Below the pieces are notes generated by a model. It worked only from the letters and a program-made list of their open reading frames with translations. It searched no databases and was not told the origin of the DNA. A program made the position numbers and the translations under genes. Positions 10,221 through 17,619 of a stretch of 64,000 bases of DNA are shown piece by piece. How positions within the stretch are numbered: the stretch's first letter is position 1; every line of letters begins with the position of its first letter. The stretch is from Anaerolineales bacterium (GTDB lineage: Bacteria > Chloroflexota > Anaerolineae > 4572-78 > J111), in NCBI GenBank assembly GCA_015075405.1, contig JABTUK010000002.1, positions 1,612,001-1,676,000 of the forward strand, given 5' to 3'.

Positions 10221-10511
10221 AGGTAGACCAACAAGAACTTACATCAGCTACAAAAAACGCAAGTGCGGCTAGACTTAGGAGAGTGTAGGTAAATTTTGTT
10301 AAAAATAGTCCTAACTAGAGCCGCTTCTCAATCGGTTTGACCTTTGTGAACCGCAGTATAACCCTTTCCGATCCGGCTGACATCAGACAGAGGGCGTATC
10401 TTGCCATCATAAAAAAGACCGATCAAATGATCGGTCTGCGAAAGTAGCCGGCTACATCGCCGGTCGTAGGACTGGAGATGTAGTACATCTTGACAGGTGA
10501 AGGGCTGCTTG
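10221..10511. other. Intergenic region between ICMT-like gene and response regulator
   Basis: No coding signal was found. It contains the terminator of the two-component operon at 10411-10436. The rest is AT-richer, presumably leader and promoter of the ICMT-like gene, but no confident -35/-10 pair was recognised. Confidence 0.5.
10411..10436 (-). terminator. Intrinsic terminator of the two-component operon
   Basis: Perfect 9-bp stem (GACCGATCA / TGATCGGTC, 10417-10436) with a 2-base loop. On the minus strand it is followed by six T (10416-10411). It lies about 75 bases after the stop of the response regulator gene. Confidence 0.88.
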
Positions 10512-11189
10512 CTATTTGGTTTTGACCAAACCGACCTTAAGGGCGTAGATAGCGGCCTGGGTGCGGTCGGCCAGGTGAAGCTTGGTCAGAATATTGCTGA
10601 CGTGCGTTTTGACGGTCTTCTCGCTGATGATAAGCCGTTGAGCAATCTCGCGGTTGTTCAACCCGGTAGCGATGAGCCGCAGTACCTCCAACTCCCGCTC
10701 GGTCAACTCAGCTAAATCGGTTTCCCCAACCTCGGTTCGCTCGATGGTTGGCGGTTGCCCGGCTCTGGCGGCTACTTGCTGCATCAGCTTTTTGGTGATA
10801 TTGGGGTGCAAGGGAACTTCGCCCCGCTGCGCAGCCTGGATGGCTTTAACCAGATCATCCGGGTTCACATCTTTGAGTAGGTAACCCAGGGCGCCGGCCT
10901 CGATGGCCGGGAAAACTTTGTCGTCCTCAGCAAAACTGGTCAGGGCCAGCACCTGGGTAGTAGGGCTGAAACTGCGAATCTGACGGGTGGCGGCAATACC
11001 ATCCAAGTGCGGCATGACCAAATCCATCAAGACCACGTCAGGTTGAAGCTGGCAAACTTGTTCGACCGCTTGCAGGCCATCGGCCGCTTCACCTACCACT
11101 TCAATTTCCTGGTGTAGTTCCAGAAAAGTATGCAACCCCTGCCGCACCATCGGATGATCATCCACAATCAAAACCCGAATTTTAGCCAC
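10512..11189 (-). CDS. NarL/LuxR-family response regulator
   Basis: 225 residues. Receiver domain at 1-120 with Asp10/Asp11, phosphoacceptor Asp56 (VVLMDLVMPHLDG) and Lys in YLLKDV. The LuxR-type HTH occupies about 160-220: LTERELEVLRLIATGLNNREIAQRL then SEKTVKTHVSNILTKL. Its start overlaps the end of the upstream kinase gene by eight bases, so the two form a coupled pair. Target genes are not evident here. Confidence 0.96.
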   Translation of the reverse strand: MAKIRVLIVDDHPMVRQGLHTFLELHQEIEVVGEAADGLQAVEQVCQLQPDVVLMDLVMPHLDGIAATRQIRSFSPTTQVLALTSFAEDDKVFPAIEAGALGYLLKDVNPDDLVKAIQAAQRGEVPLHPNITKKLMQQVAARAGQPPTIERTEVGETDLAELTERELEVLRLIATGLNNREIAQRLIISEKTVKTHVSNILTKLHLADRTQAAIYALKVGLVKTK

Positions 11190-12423
11190 TTTGCTTTTCT
11201 CCTTTCCCTAGACTGACCTGCGTAGTACGGACAACGTCCCGATAAGTGGTGTCCGTAGGAATTTCTACCCGGAGCCGGGTACCCTCACCTGACCCCGCCA
11301 CTACGGTCAAGTTCCCCCCCATCATTTCGGCTCGTTCACGCATACTGGCTAACCCTAAGGTCTCTCGACCCGTTCCAACCGTATTTGGATCAAACCCTAT
11401 GCCTTGATCCGTGATTTCCAGGATGAGCCGGCTATTGTCGAGCTTGAGCGTGACCACTGCTTGATCCGTCTGGGCGTGTTTAACCACATTGTTCAAGGCT
11501 TCCTGTATAATGCGGAATAACCGGGCTGCTTGTTCGGGCGGCAGCCGTAGCTCATCTTCTAGGCGCAGTTCCACATTTAGCCCGTACTGACTCTGGAGGG
11601 TAGTCAAATGTTGTTGTAAAGCTGGCACGAAGCCTATTTCCTCAACTGGGGTCGGCCGGAGTTGGAAGATCAGGTTGCGCATCTCGGCCAGGGCGCTTTG
11701 AGCCAGTCCCTGAAGATGATCCAGTTGAGCAGCTACCTGCGATGGGTCTCGCTCCTGCAAGAGACGCGCCGCTCTGGCCGTCAGGGTCAGGCTAAAGATA
11801 GTTTGCGTAACCGAGTCGTGCAATTCTCGGGCCAGGCGATTGCGCTCCTGGGCTACCGCCAGTTCTTCAGCCTGGGTGGCATAGGCTTGCAATTGGTGGT
11901 GGGCTGATTGCAGTTCGGCCAGGAGGGTTTGGCTCTCCTGGCGAGCCGCCTCGGCCTGGGCGGTGACGGCCGCGTAAGAACCAATAAAAAAGTAACCCGA
12001 ACCAAACAACAAAGTAAAAGGTAGGCTTTCTAACCAGCCCAACCCATAACCCAGCCCAACTGCTGCGGTCAGAGTAAACAAGCCAATCCAGGTCAGGCCG
12101 GTTCGTTGGGCAAAAGATAACATTGCTTGCGCGCTGAGCGGGATAAACAAAGCCGCGAAGAAATCCAGGTAAGGCGGCAGGAGTAATAAACTGAACACCA
12201 GGGCGGTTTGTAAGGCCAGGTAGAGCAAGGGATACCAACGATAGCGGCGGGTTAGCCACCTTTCGGAGCTCATCAGCCCAGCAAAGGCCAGCAACAGCCC
12301 GGCAGCAGTCCAACGCAGCGGATGTCCCATCGAAAAATAGAAAACCAAGGCGCGCAGGGCAACGGCCCCCAGGAGGAGATAGAAGGCCAGGGAGAAGAAC
12401 AATGATTTGTGGCGAGTCAGCAT
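11182..12423 (-). CDS. Membrane histidine kinase, HisKA_3 type
   Basis: 413 residues. The first 150 residues hold five to six membrane helices with almost no extracellular domain, so it may sense the membrane itself, as DesK-like kinases do (inference). A coiled linker leads to the HisKA_3 motif RLARELHDSVTQTIF with the phosphorylated His. The ATPase domain has FRIIQEALNNVVKHAQ (N box), DQGIGFDP and GLASMRERAEMMGG. It is upstream of and overlapping the NarL-type regulator, its likely partner. Confidence 0.94.
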   Translation of the reverse strand: MLTRHKSLFFSLAFYLLLGAVALRALVFYFSMGHPLRWTAAGLLLAFAGLMSSERWLTRRYRWYPLLYLALQTALVFSLLLLPPYLDFFAALFIPLSAQAMLSFAQRTGLTWIGLFTLTAAVGLGYGLGWLESLPFTLLFGSGYFFIGSYAAVTAQAEAARQESQTLLAELQSAHHQLQAYATQAEELAVAQERNRLARELHDSVTQTIFSLTLTARAARLLQERDPSQVAAQLDHLQGLAQSALAEMRNLIFQLRPTPVEEIGFVPALQQHLTTLQSQYGLNVELRLEDELRLPPEQAARLFRIIQEALNNVVKHAQTDQAVVTLKLDNSRLILEITDQGIGFDPNTVGTGRETLGLASMRERAEMMGGNLTVVAGSGEGTRLRVEIPTDTTYRDVVRTTQVSLGKGEKQSG

Positions 12424-12469
12424 GATCTCGCTCGCTTCCCACCCCTTGGGTTGATAGCTCTTTGTACGC

Positions 12470-12787
12470 TTATTCTAAAGCCGTATCCAAAATCACCTCA
12501 AATGTTTCCAGCTTGCTATGGCCCAGAAACGCCTCGCGGGGCAGTGTGCCCGATTTCGCGTGGCCCTTCTGAAATGCCTCGGAATTGACCCAAGCTTCAA
12601 AATCGGCCTGGTTTTGCCACACCGTCAGCACAATGTACGGGTCGTCGGGGTTGGCTGGGCGCAGCACCTGGTTGCGCACAAAACCGGGCATCTTGTCCAC
12701 TTCGCGGGCGCGGTTGGTAAAACGCTCCTCAAATTGAGTTTTATATTCCGGGTTGACCGGAATGCGGTTCATGACCACAAACATCAT
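12470..12787 (-). CDS. IsdG/HmoA-like haem-degrading monooxygenase
   Basis: 105 residues, one ABM (antibiotic biosynthesis monooxygenase) domain. The three residues that define IsdG/IsdI haem oxygenases are at matching positions: Asn7 (VMNRI), Trp66 (FEAWV) and His76 (QKGHAK). The ILTVW-like strand before Trp66 is also present (VLTVWQNQADF). Such enzymes open haem to staphylobilin- or mycobilin-type products and release iron. No haem transport genes are near, so housekeeping haem turnover is as likely as iron uptake. The gene follows 46 bases upstream of the kinase operon on the same strand. Confidence 0.78.
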   Translation of the reverse strand: MMFVVMNRIPVNPEYKTQFEERFTNRAREVDKMPGFVRNQVLRPANPDDPYIVLTVWQNQADFEAWVNSEAFQKGHAKSGTLPREAFLGHSKLETFEVILDTALE

Positions 12788-12891
12788 CTACCTCCATGTT
12801 TAATCTTTGATTGGGGAAAGTCCAGCCAAACTATAGTTCAGGATGCGGTTAATGCAAAATTGACGGGCAAAACAAAATGGGTATGCTGGAG

Positions 12892-12995
12892 GTAGCTACT
12901 CAGGTGTCATTGCGAGCGAAGCGAAGCAATCCCCAGGTTGGGGTGGGGGATTGCTTCGGCTTACAGCCTCGCAATGACATGGGCTGAACAGTTAC
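12892..12995. repeat. MITE-like palindromic element, copy 1 (GTCATTGCGAG variant)
   Basis: Inverted arms GTCATTGCGAG / CTCGCAATGAC (12906-12916 with 12968-12978) and GAAGCAATCCCC / GGGGATTGCTTC (12923-12934 with 12946-12957). The outer ends GTAGCTACTCAG and CTGAACAGTTAC match those of the copies at 41457, 44706, 55310 and 63843. Confidence 0.85.
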
Positions 12996-13025
12996 TGCCG
13001 GAGAAAATAAAGAGGGTGTCAACCG

Positions 13026-13829
13026 ATGAAACATACGACCAGCTGGACTTATCACGCCAGAGGAGAGCCATCCGACCCCCCTGTGGTTTTCCTGCATGGA
13101 TTTATGGGCGCGGGGGCAGACTGGCTGCCCATTGCCGAAAATTATGCCAACCGCTCCTTTTGCCTGATGCCCGACTTGCCGGGGCACGGTCGCAATATCC
13201 ATCTCCCGCTTGCTCAGCCGCTTGATTTCGAGAGCGTGGCAAATGAGTTGAACCTGTTTCTTGAACACCTCAACCTGAACCGGGTTAGCCTGGTGGGCTA
13301 TTCGCTGGGGGGGCGAATTGCATTGTACGCGGCCCTGAAACTTCCTCAAAAAATCAGGGCACTCGTGCTGGAGAGTTGTCACGCCGGGATAGTAGATGAA
13401 CAGGCCCGTCGAGAACGGGCTGAAGCAGATGATCGCCAGGCTGAGGCGGTGCTGACGCACGGCCTTGAGACCTTTGTTGAGCGCTGGTACGAGATGGATT
13501 TATTTCGGACCTTGCAGAGCCAGCCCCGGCTGCTGGCAGAAATCAAAGCGAAAAGAAAAAAGAATGACCCTCGTTGGGTCGCAAAAATCATCGCGGCGTT
13601 AAGCCCCGGACAGCAGCCACCGTTGTGGGCAAAACTCGGCGCTTTACCCATGCCGGTCCTGCTGATTGCCGGTGAACTGGACTCAAAGTACACCGAACTT
13701 GCCGCCAAAATGAGCCAGCAGATACCTGACGCTAGGCTCGAAATCATCCCCGGGGTGGGGCACAACGTTCACCTTGAGAACCCAAAACAATTTGGCAAGG
13801 TAGTATCTGTTTTTCTTCAAGAGAAGTAG
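13026..13829 (+). CDS. Alpha/beta hydrolase, MenH-like
   Basis: 267 residues, alpha/beta hydrolase fold. The oxyanion-hole motif FLHGFMGAGADW, the LPGHGR segment and the nucleophile elbow GYSLGGR (catalytic Ser) are those of MenH, the SHCHC synthase of menaquinone synthesis. The acid is in GELDSKY and the His in GVGHNVHLENP. No other men genes are in the window, so assignment to MenH rests on motifs only; a general esterase is the alternative. Its 3' end overlaps the convergent nadD gene by 13 bases. The start follows a MITE-like repeat. Confidence 0.72.
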   Translation: MKHTTSWTYHARGEPSDPPVVFLHGFMGAGADWLPIAENYANRSFCLMPDLPGHGRNIHLPLAQPLDFESVANELNLFLEHLNLNRVSLVGYSLGGRIALYAALKLPQKIRALVLESCHAGIVDEQARRERAEADDRQAEAVLTHGLETFVERWYEMDLFRTLQSQPRLLAEIKAKRKKNDPRWVAKIIAALSPGQQPPLWAKLGALPMPVLLIAGELDSKYTELAAKMSQQIPDARLEIIPGVGHNVHLENPKQFGKVVSVFLQEK

Positions 13830-14434
13830 CTATCGGTCTGATAGAGCCGCTGTTGCTCAATATACGCTCGGACAGATTCGGTTACCTGATAACGGATACT
13901 CCGCCCCGCCCGCACTCTGGCCCGAATATCCCGCGATGAAACCCCAGTCGGCGGCATATCCACCCAATCGAGGCGGGCGCTGAGGCCGGGCACAGCGGCT
14001 TCCAGTTCGGTCAAGTCGGGCCGGTAGCCGGGCCGGCCAATCACCGCCAGGCGACAAAGCGTAATTAATTCTGGGGCATCGTGCCATGTCGGCAAATCCA
14101 CCAGCGAGTCGCCGCCGATGATCAAAAAGCAAGCCTCGGCTGAAAGATGGTACTGCGCCCGGATGAGCCGCACCGTGTCGGTGGTATAGTGCGGGCCGGG
14201 CCGCTCCAAATCCACCCGGCTCAGGGCAAAATGAGGATTGCCGGCAATCGCCCGCTCGACCATCGCCACCCGGTGAACGGCTGGCGTCTTAGCCTGCCCC
14301 TGCTTGTGCGGCGGATCGCCCGCCGGAACAAAAAGCACCTGGCTCAGGCCCAGCCCTTCCCAGGCTGTCTCTGCCATCAACAGATGCCCCAGGTGAATAG
14401 GGTCAAAGGTGCCGCCGAGAAAACCAAGTTTCAT
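13817..14434 (-). CDS. nadD: Nicotinate-nucleotide adenylyltransferase
   Basis: 205 residues, normal family length. The nucleotidyltransferase motif GGTFDPIHLGH is at residues 7-17; the substrate loop PPHKQ and the C-terminal signature GVSSRDIRARVRAG are present. It makes deamido-NAD from nicotinate mononucleotide and ATP. It lies downstream of obg on the same strand, a common bacterial pairing. The 60 bases before the ATG are heptamer repeats, and no Shine-Dalgarno sequence is visible, so translation may depend on another feature. Confidence 0.95.
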   Translation of the reverse strand: MKLGFLGGTFDPIHLGHLLMAETAWEGLGLSQVLFVPAGDPPHKQGQAKTPAVHRVAMVERAIAGNPHFALSRVDLERPGPHYTTDTVRLIRAQYHLSAEACFLIIGGDSLVDLPTWHDAPELITLCRLAVIGRPGYRPDLTELEAAVPGLSARLDWVDMPPTGVSSRDIRARVRAGRSIRYQVTESVRAYIEQQRLYQTDSYFS

Positions 14435-14441
14435 GGAGGGA

Positions 14442-14498
14442 GTAGGAAGTAGGGAGTAGGGAGTAGGGGATAAGAAATAAGAAATAAGAAATAAGAAA
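14442..14498. repeat. Heptamer tandem repeats (GTAGGGA and TAAGAAA)
   Basis: Three to four GTAGGGA-like units (14442-14470) followed by four perfect TAAGAAA units (14471-14498), directly upstream of the nadD start. TAAGAAA recurs at 51077. Confidence 0.9.
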
Positions 14499-14542
14499 TA
14501 CTCTGAAGGTTTTTATCGGTGACATGCAATTTGTTAACGATA

Positions 14543-14604
14543 ACCCACAACCCGCAACCTGCAACCTTGCAACTTGCTACCCTGTTATCTGCTACCCTGC
14601 TACC
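14543..14604. repeat. Short tandem repeats (GCAACCT / GCTACCCT type)
   Basis: Units of 7-8 bases of the GCAACCT and GCTACCCT kind, ending two bases before the stop codon of obg. The complementary octamer AGTAGCAG is found at 62477. Confidence 0.75.
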
Positions 14605-14606
14605 TA

Positions 14607-15866
14607 TCACCAGACCCATTCCAACTCCACATCATCCAGAAAAACCGTATCCCCTACCTCGACGCCGGCTTCGCGCAGAGCGGCGTGGACGCCCATCTTG
14701 TCCAAAATGCGATAGGCCCGCATCACCGCTTCATCCAGTCCCCAATAGGTCTGGGCAGCCAACTGTTCGATTTTGGGGCCGGTGACCCGCCAGCCGTTGG
14801 GCAATTTTTCGATCTCGAAATAGTGCTCATCCTCGTCCAGGGTAAAAACCGGGACTTCCTCGGCAAATAATGGCTCGCGGGGCAAGTCGTCCAGTTTCTC
14901 AAACAGTTTGGCCACCAGCGCCGGCACACCCTCACCGGTGACCGCCGAGATTTTGAGCGCCTCCAGGCCCATGTCATTGGCCCGCGCCTGCACCGCCGGC
15001 CAATGGGCCGCGGCGTCGGGCAGGTCAATTTTATTGAGGACCACAAGCTGCGGCTTTTGGGCCAGCTTGGGGCTGAAAAGGCGCAACTCGTCGTTGATCT
15101 GGTCAAAATCGGCCAGCGGATCGGGCGCGGCTCCGTTGAGCAGGTGGACGAGCAGCCGGCTGCGCTCGACGTGGCGCAGAAATTGGTGGCCCAAACCGGC
15201 CCCCTCGTGCGCGCCCTCGATCAGGCCGGGGATGTCGGCCATCACCAGATCGCGGTGATCCAGCTCAACCACACCCAGGTTAGGTTGGAGAGTGGTAAAG
15301 GGATAATCGGCAATTTTGGGCCGGGCCGCGCTGACCACCGACAGCAAGGTGCTTTTGCCGGCATTGGGCACACCGATCACCCCAACATCGGCAATCAATT
15401 TCAGTTCCAGGGTCAGCCATAATTCTTGGCCCGGCAAGCCGCGCTCGGCCATTTTGGGGGCCTGGTTAACCGAACTTTTGAAAGAAACATTGCCCCGCCC
15501 GCCCCGGCCGCCCTGGGCGACAATCACCCGCTGCCCCGGCTCGACCAGATCGGCCAGCAGTTCTCCGGTTTCGGCGTGGCGGGCTACAGTGCCCAGCGGC
15601 ACTGCAATCACAATATCCTCACCCATCGCCCCGGCCATGTTTTTGCTGCCGCCGTGCTCACCGCGCCCGGCCTTGAAGTGGCTGCGCTTTTTGAAATGGA
15701 TCAGGGTATTGAGATGCGGGTCGGCTTCCAGAATCACATCACCGCCCTTGCCGCCGTGCCCGCCCGACGGCCCCCCTCGCGGCACATATTTCTCCCGGCG
15801 GAAAGCAACCACCCCGTCACCGCCGTCGCCCGCTTTTACATAGATTTTCGCTTCATCGAAGAACAT
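14607..15866 (-). CDS. obg: GTPase Obg/CgtA
   Basis: 419 residues. Glycine-rich Obg domain at 1-158 ([31 protein letters not shown]), G domain with [18 protein letters not shown] and NKIDLPD, and a C-terminal OCT domain from about 345 ([26 protein letters not shown]). It binds the large ribosomal subunit in assembly and stress control. The first gene of an obg-nadD transcription unit. Confidence 0.97.
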   Translation of the reverse strand: MFFDEAKIYVKAGDGGDGVVAFRREKYVPRGGPSGGHGGKGGDVILEADPHLNTLIHFKKRSHFKAGRGEHGGSKNMAGAMGEDIVIAVPLGTVARHAETGELLADLVEPGQRVIVAQGGRGGRGNVSFKSSVNQAPKMAERGLPGQELWLTLELKLIADVGVIGVPNAGKSTLLSVVSAARPKIADYPFTTLQPNLGVVELDHRDLVMADIPGLIEGAHEGAGLGHQFLRHVERSRLLVHLLNGAAPDPLADFDQINDELRLFSPKLAQKPQLVVLNKIDLPDAAAHWPAVQARANDMGLEALKISAVTGEGVPALVAKLFEKLDDLPREPLFAEEVPVFTLDEDEHYFEIEKLPNGWRVTGPKIEQLAAQTYWGLDEAVMRAYRILDKMGVHAALREAGVEVGDTVFLDDVELEWVW

Positions 15867-16000
15867 AAGATCGAGTCATTCTCCACCTTTAACAATACAT
15901 TTGACGTAATCATAGCCGGGTTTATACTTTTTGCCAAAAGAAAGATTTCTCATAAATTAGAATAAAGCGCCACGCAACTTGACCCAGCAAGGACAAAGTT

Positions 16001-16936
16001 ATGGACAAAAAACTCACCTTTGCCGCATTGCAACCGGCCCAACTCCTCACAACCCTGTTTGACCAGCCTTATCTTTTATTAATCCTGGCCACATTGTTCT
16101 GGTCGGGCAACTTTGTGCTGGGCCGGGCCGTGCGGGCCGATGTGCCGCCGATTGGGTTGGCCTTTTGGCGTTGGGCCGGCGGCTCGATCCTGATCATTGG
16201 CTTTGCCTGGCCTCACCTCAAACGGGACTGGCCGCTGATCCGGCGGCGCTGGAAGTTTATTCTACTTTTAGCCATTCTGGGTGTGACCCTCTTTAACACC
16301 CTGGTTTATACCGGCTTGCAGTTTACCACTGCCATCAATGCCCTGCTCATGCAGTCTACCATGCCGGTATTGATCGTCCTGATGTCGTATCTTTTCTACC
16401 GCGAAACAGTGACGCCGGTTCAAACCGTGGGGGTGCTGCTCTCGCTGGCCGGAGTGTTGGTTATTGTCGGCCAAGGCAACCTGGCGATGTTGCTGGGGTT
16501 GTCGCTAAACCTGGGTGACTTGTTGATTTTTATAGCCGTGGCCGGCTATGCTGCTTATTCGGCTCTACTGCGCCAGCGACCACCGCTGCACCCGCTCAGT
16601 TTGATTGCCGCCACCTTTATTGCCGGAGCGGTGGTGCTGCTGCCGTTTTACCTGTGGGAACACACCACCGGGCGGACAGTCTCGTTTGACCGGGTCACGT
16701 TATTGACGATTGGTTATGTGGCTATCTTTCCCTCCATTTTGGCCTATCTTTGCTTTAATCGGGGCGTCGAACTGGCCGGGGCTAACCGGGCGGGTCTATT
16801 TATCCACCTTATGCCGGTCTTTGGCAGTATCATGGCCATCCTCTTTTTGGGTGAGCGCTTTCAATGGTTTCACGGCTTTGGCATCCTGCTGATCCTGATT
16901 GGTATCCTGCTGGCTACCCGGCGCAGGCGGCATTAA
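16001..16936 (+). CDS. EamA-family (drug/metabolite) transporter
   Basis: 311 residues with ten predicted membrane helices in two EamA repeats. Typical signatures are FWSGNFVLGRAVRADVPP in the first helix, ALLMQSTMPVLIVLMSYLFYRE at the end of the first repeat and the matching LFIHLMPVFGSIMAILFLGE in the second. Members export amino acids, nucleotides or other metabolites; the substrate cannot be deduced. It is divergent from obg. Confidence 0.9.
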   Translation: MDKKLTFAALQPAQLLTTLFDQPYLLLILATLFWSGNFVLGRAVRADVPPIGLAFWRWAGGSILIIGFAWPHLKRDWPLIRRRWKFILLLAILGVTLFNTLVYTGLQFTTAINALLMQSTMPVLIVLMSYLFYRETVTPVQTVGVLLSLAGVLVIVGQGNLAMLLGLSLNLGDLLIFIAVAGYAAYSALLRQRPPLHPLSLIAATFIAGAVVLLPFYLWEHTTGRTVSFDRVTLLTIGYVAIFPSILAYLCFNRGVELAGANRAGLFIHLMPVFGSIMAILFLGERFQWFHGFGILLILIGILLATRRRRH

Positions 16937-16938
16937 CT

Positions 16939-17110
16939 CAGTAATCAGTAAACAGTGATCAGTAGACAGTGAAAGATTACTGTGATAACTGCTTACTCAA
17001 TGTCGTTAAGCCGGTGTAGTTTAGCCCCCTGTGGGCGGGCACGAGGCCCTATGCTACACCCTTAACTTAATGACATTGACTGCTTACTGATGACTGATAA
17101 CTGTTTACTA
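16939..17110. repeat. Inverted heptamer array (CAGTNAN) enclosing a long hairpin
   Basis: Left arm: five consecutive heptamers all beginning CAGT (16939-16973). Right arm: the same heptamer in inverse orientation (17076-17110). Between them is a hairpin with CAATGTC/GACATTG, GTTAAG/CTTAAC and GGTGTAG/CTACACC (16998-17019 with 17054-17078). It fills the space between the EamA and GNAT genes. Confidence 0.9.
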
Positions 17111-17126
17111 TTTTGAAGGGAAAAAC

Positions 17127-17603
17127 ATGTTACCCACTCTTATCCGTCCCGCCTACCTCGATGACGCCGATGCGCTGACCGACCTTATCCTTGATCTCGG
17201 TTGGTTTCAGCATTATTTTGAGGGTGCTTCCCTGGAAGAAGTTCAGGCCCGAATTGCGCACAAACTACGCCTCACCCTGGACAGCGAAAGCCATTCCGTT
17301 TATGTGGCCGAAAATCCTGCCGGTCAGATGGAGGGTTATGTGTCGGTCCACTGGCTGCCCTATCTCTTTCTACCTGGCCCGGAAGGTTTTGTGTCTGAAT
17401 TGTTTGTGCGCGAATCGGCGCGAGGGCAAAATTTGGGCAGCCAATTGCTGGAGGTGGTAAAACAAGAAGCGGTAACCCGAGGTTGTTTCCGCTTATCGCT
17501 GCTCAACATGCGCCCCCGCGAGTCCTACCAGCGCGGCTTCTACAGCAAACAGGGCTGGGACGAGCGGCCCGATGCTGCTAACTTTGTCCTGCGGCTGAAG
17601 TGA
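17127..17603 (+). CDS. GNAT-family N-acetyltransferase
   Basis: 158 residues, one GNAT domain. The acetyl-CoA loop is SARGQNLGSQLLE (the R/Q-x-x-G-x-G/A motif), preceded by the strand GFVSELFVRE and followed by a C-terminal strand with SYQRGFYSKQGW. Substrate unknown. GAAGGGA before the ATG is a good ribosome site. It is separated from the EamA gene by the heptamer array. Confidence 0.88.
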   Translation: MLPTLIRPAYLDDADALTDLILDLGWFQHYFEGASLEEVQARIAHKLRLTLDSESHSVYVAENPAGQMEGYVSVHWLPYLFLPGPEGFVSELFVRESARGQNLGSQLLEVVKQEAVTRGCFRLSLLNMRPRESYQRGFYSKQGWDERPDAANFVLRLK

Positions 17604-17619
17604 GGGGAATTTATAAACC

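Noticed and set aside
12900..13460. 186-residue frame on the minus strand
   Set aside because: It is antisense to the MenH-like hydrolase and reads through a repeat; no family resemblance.
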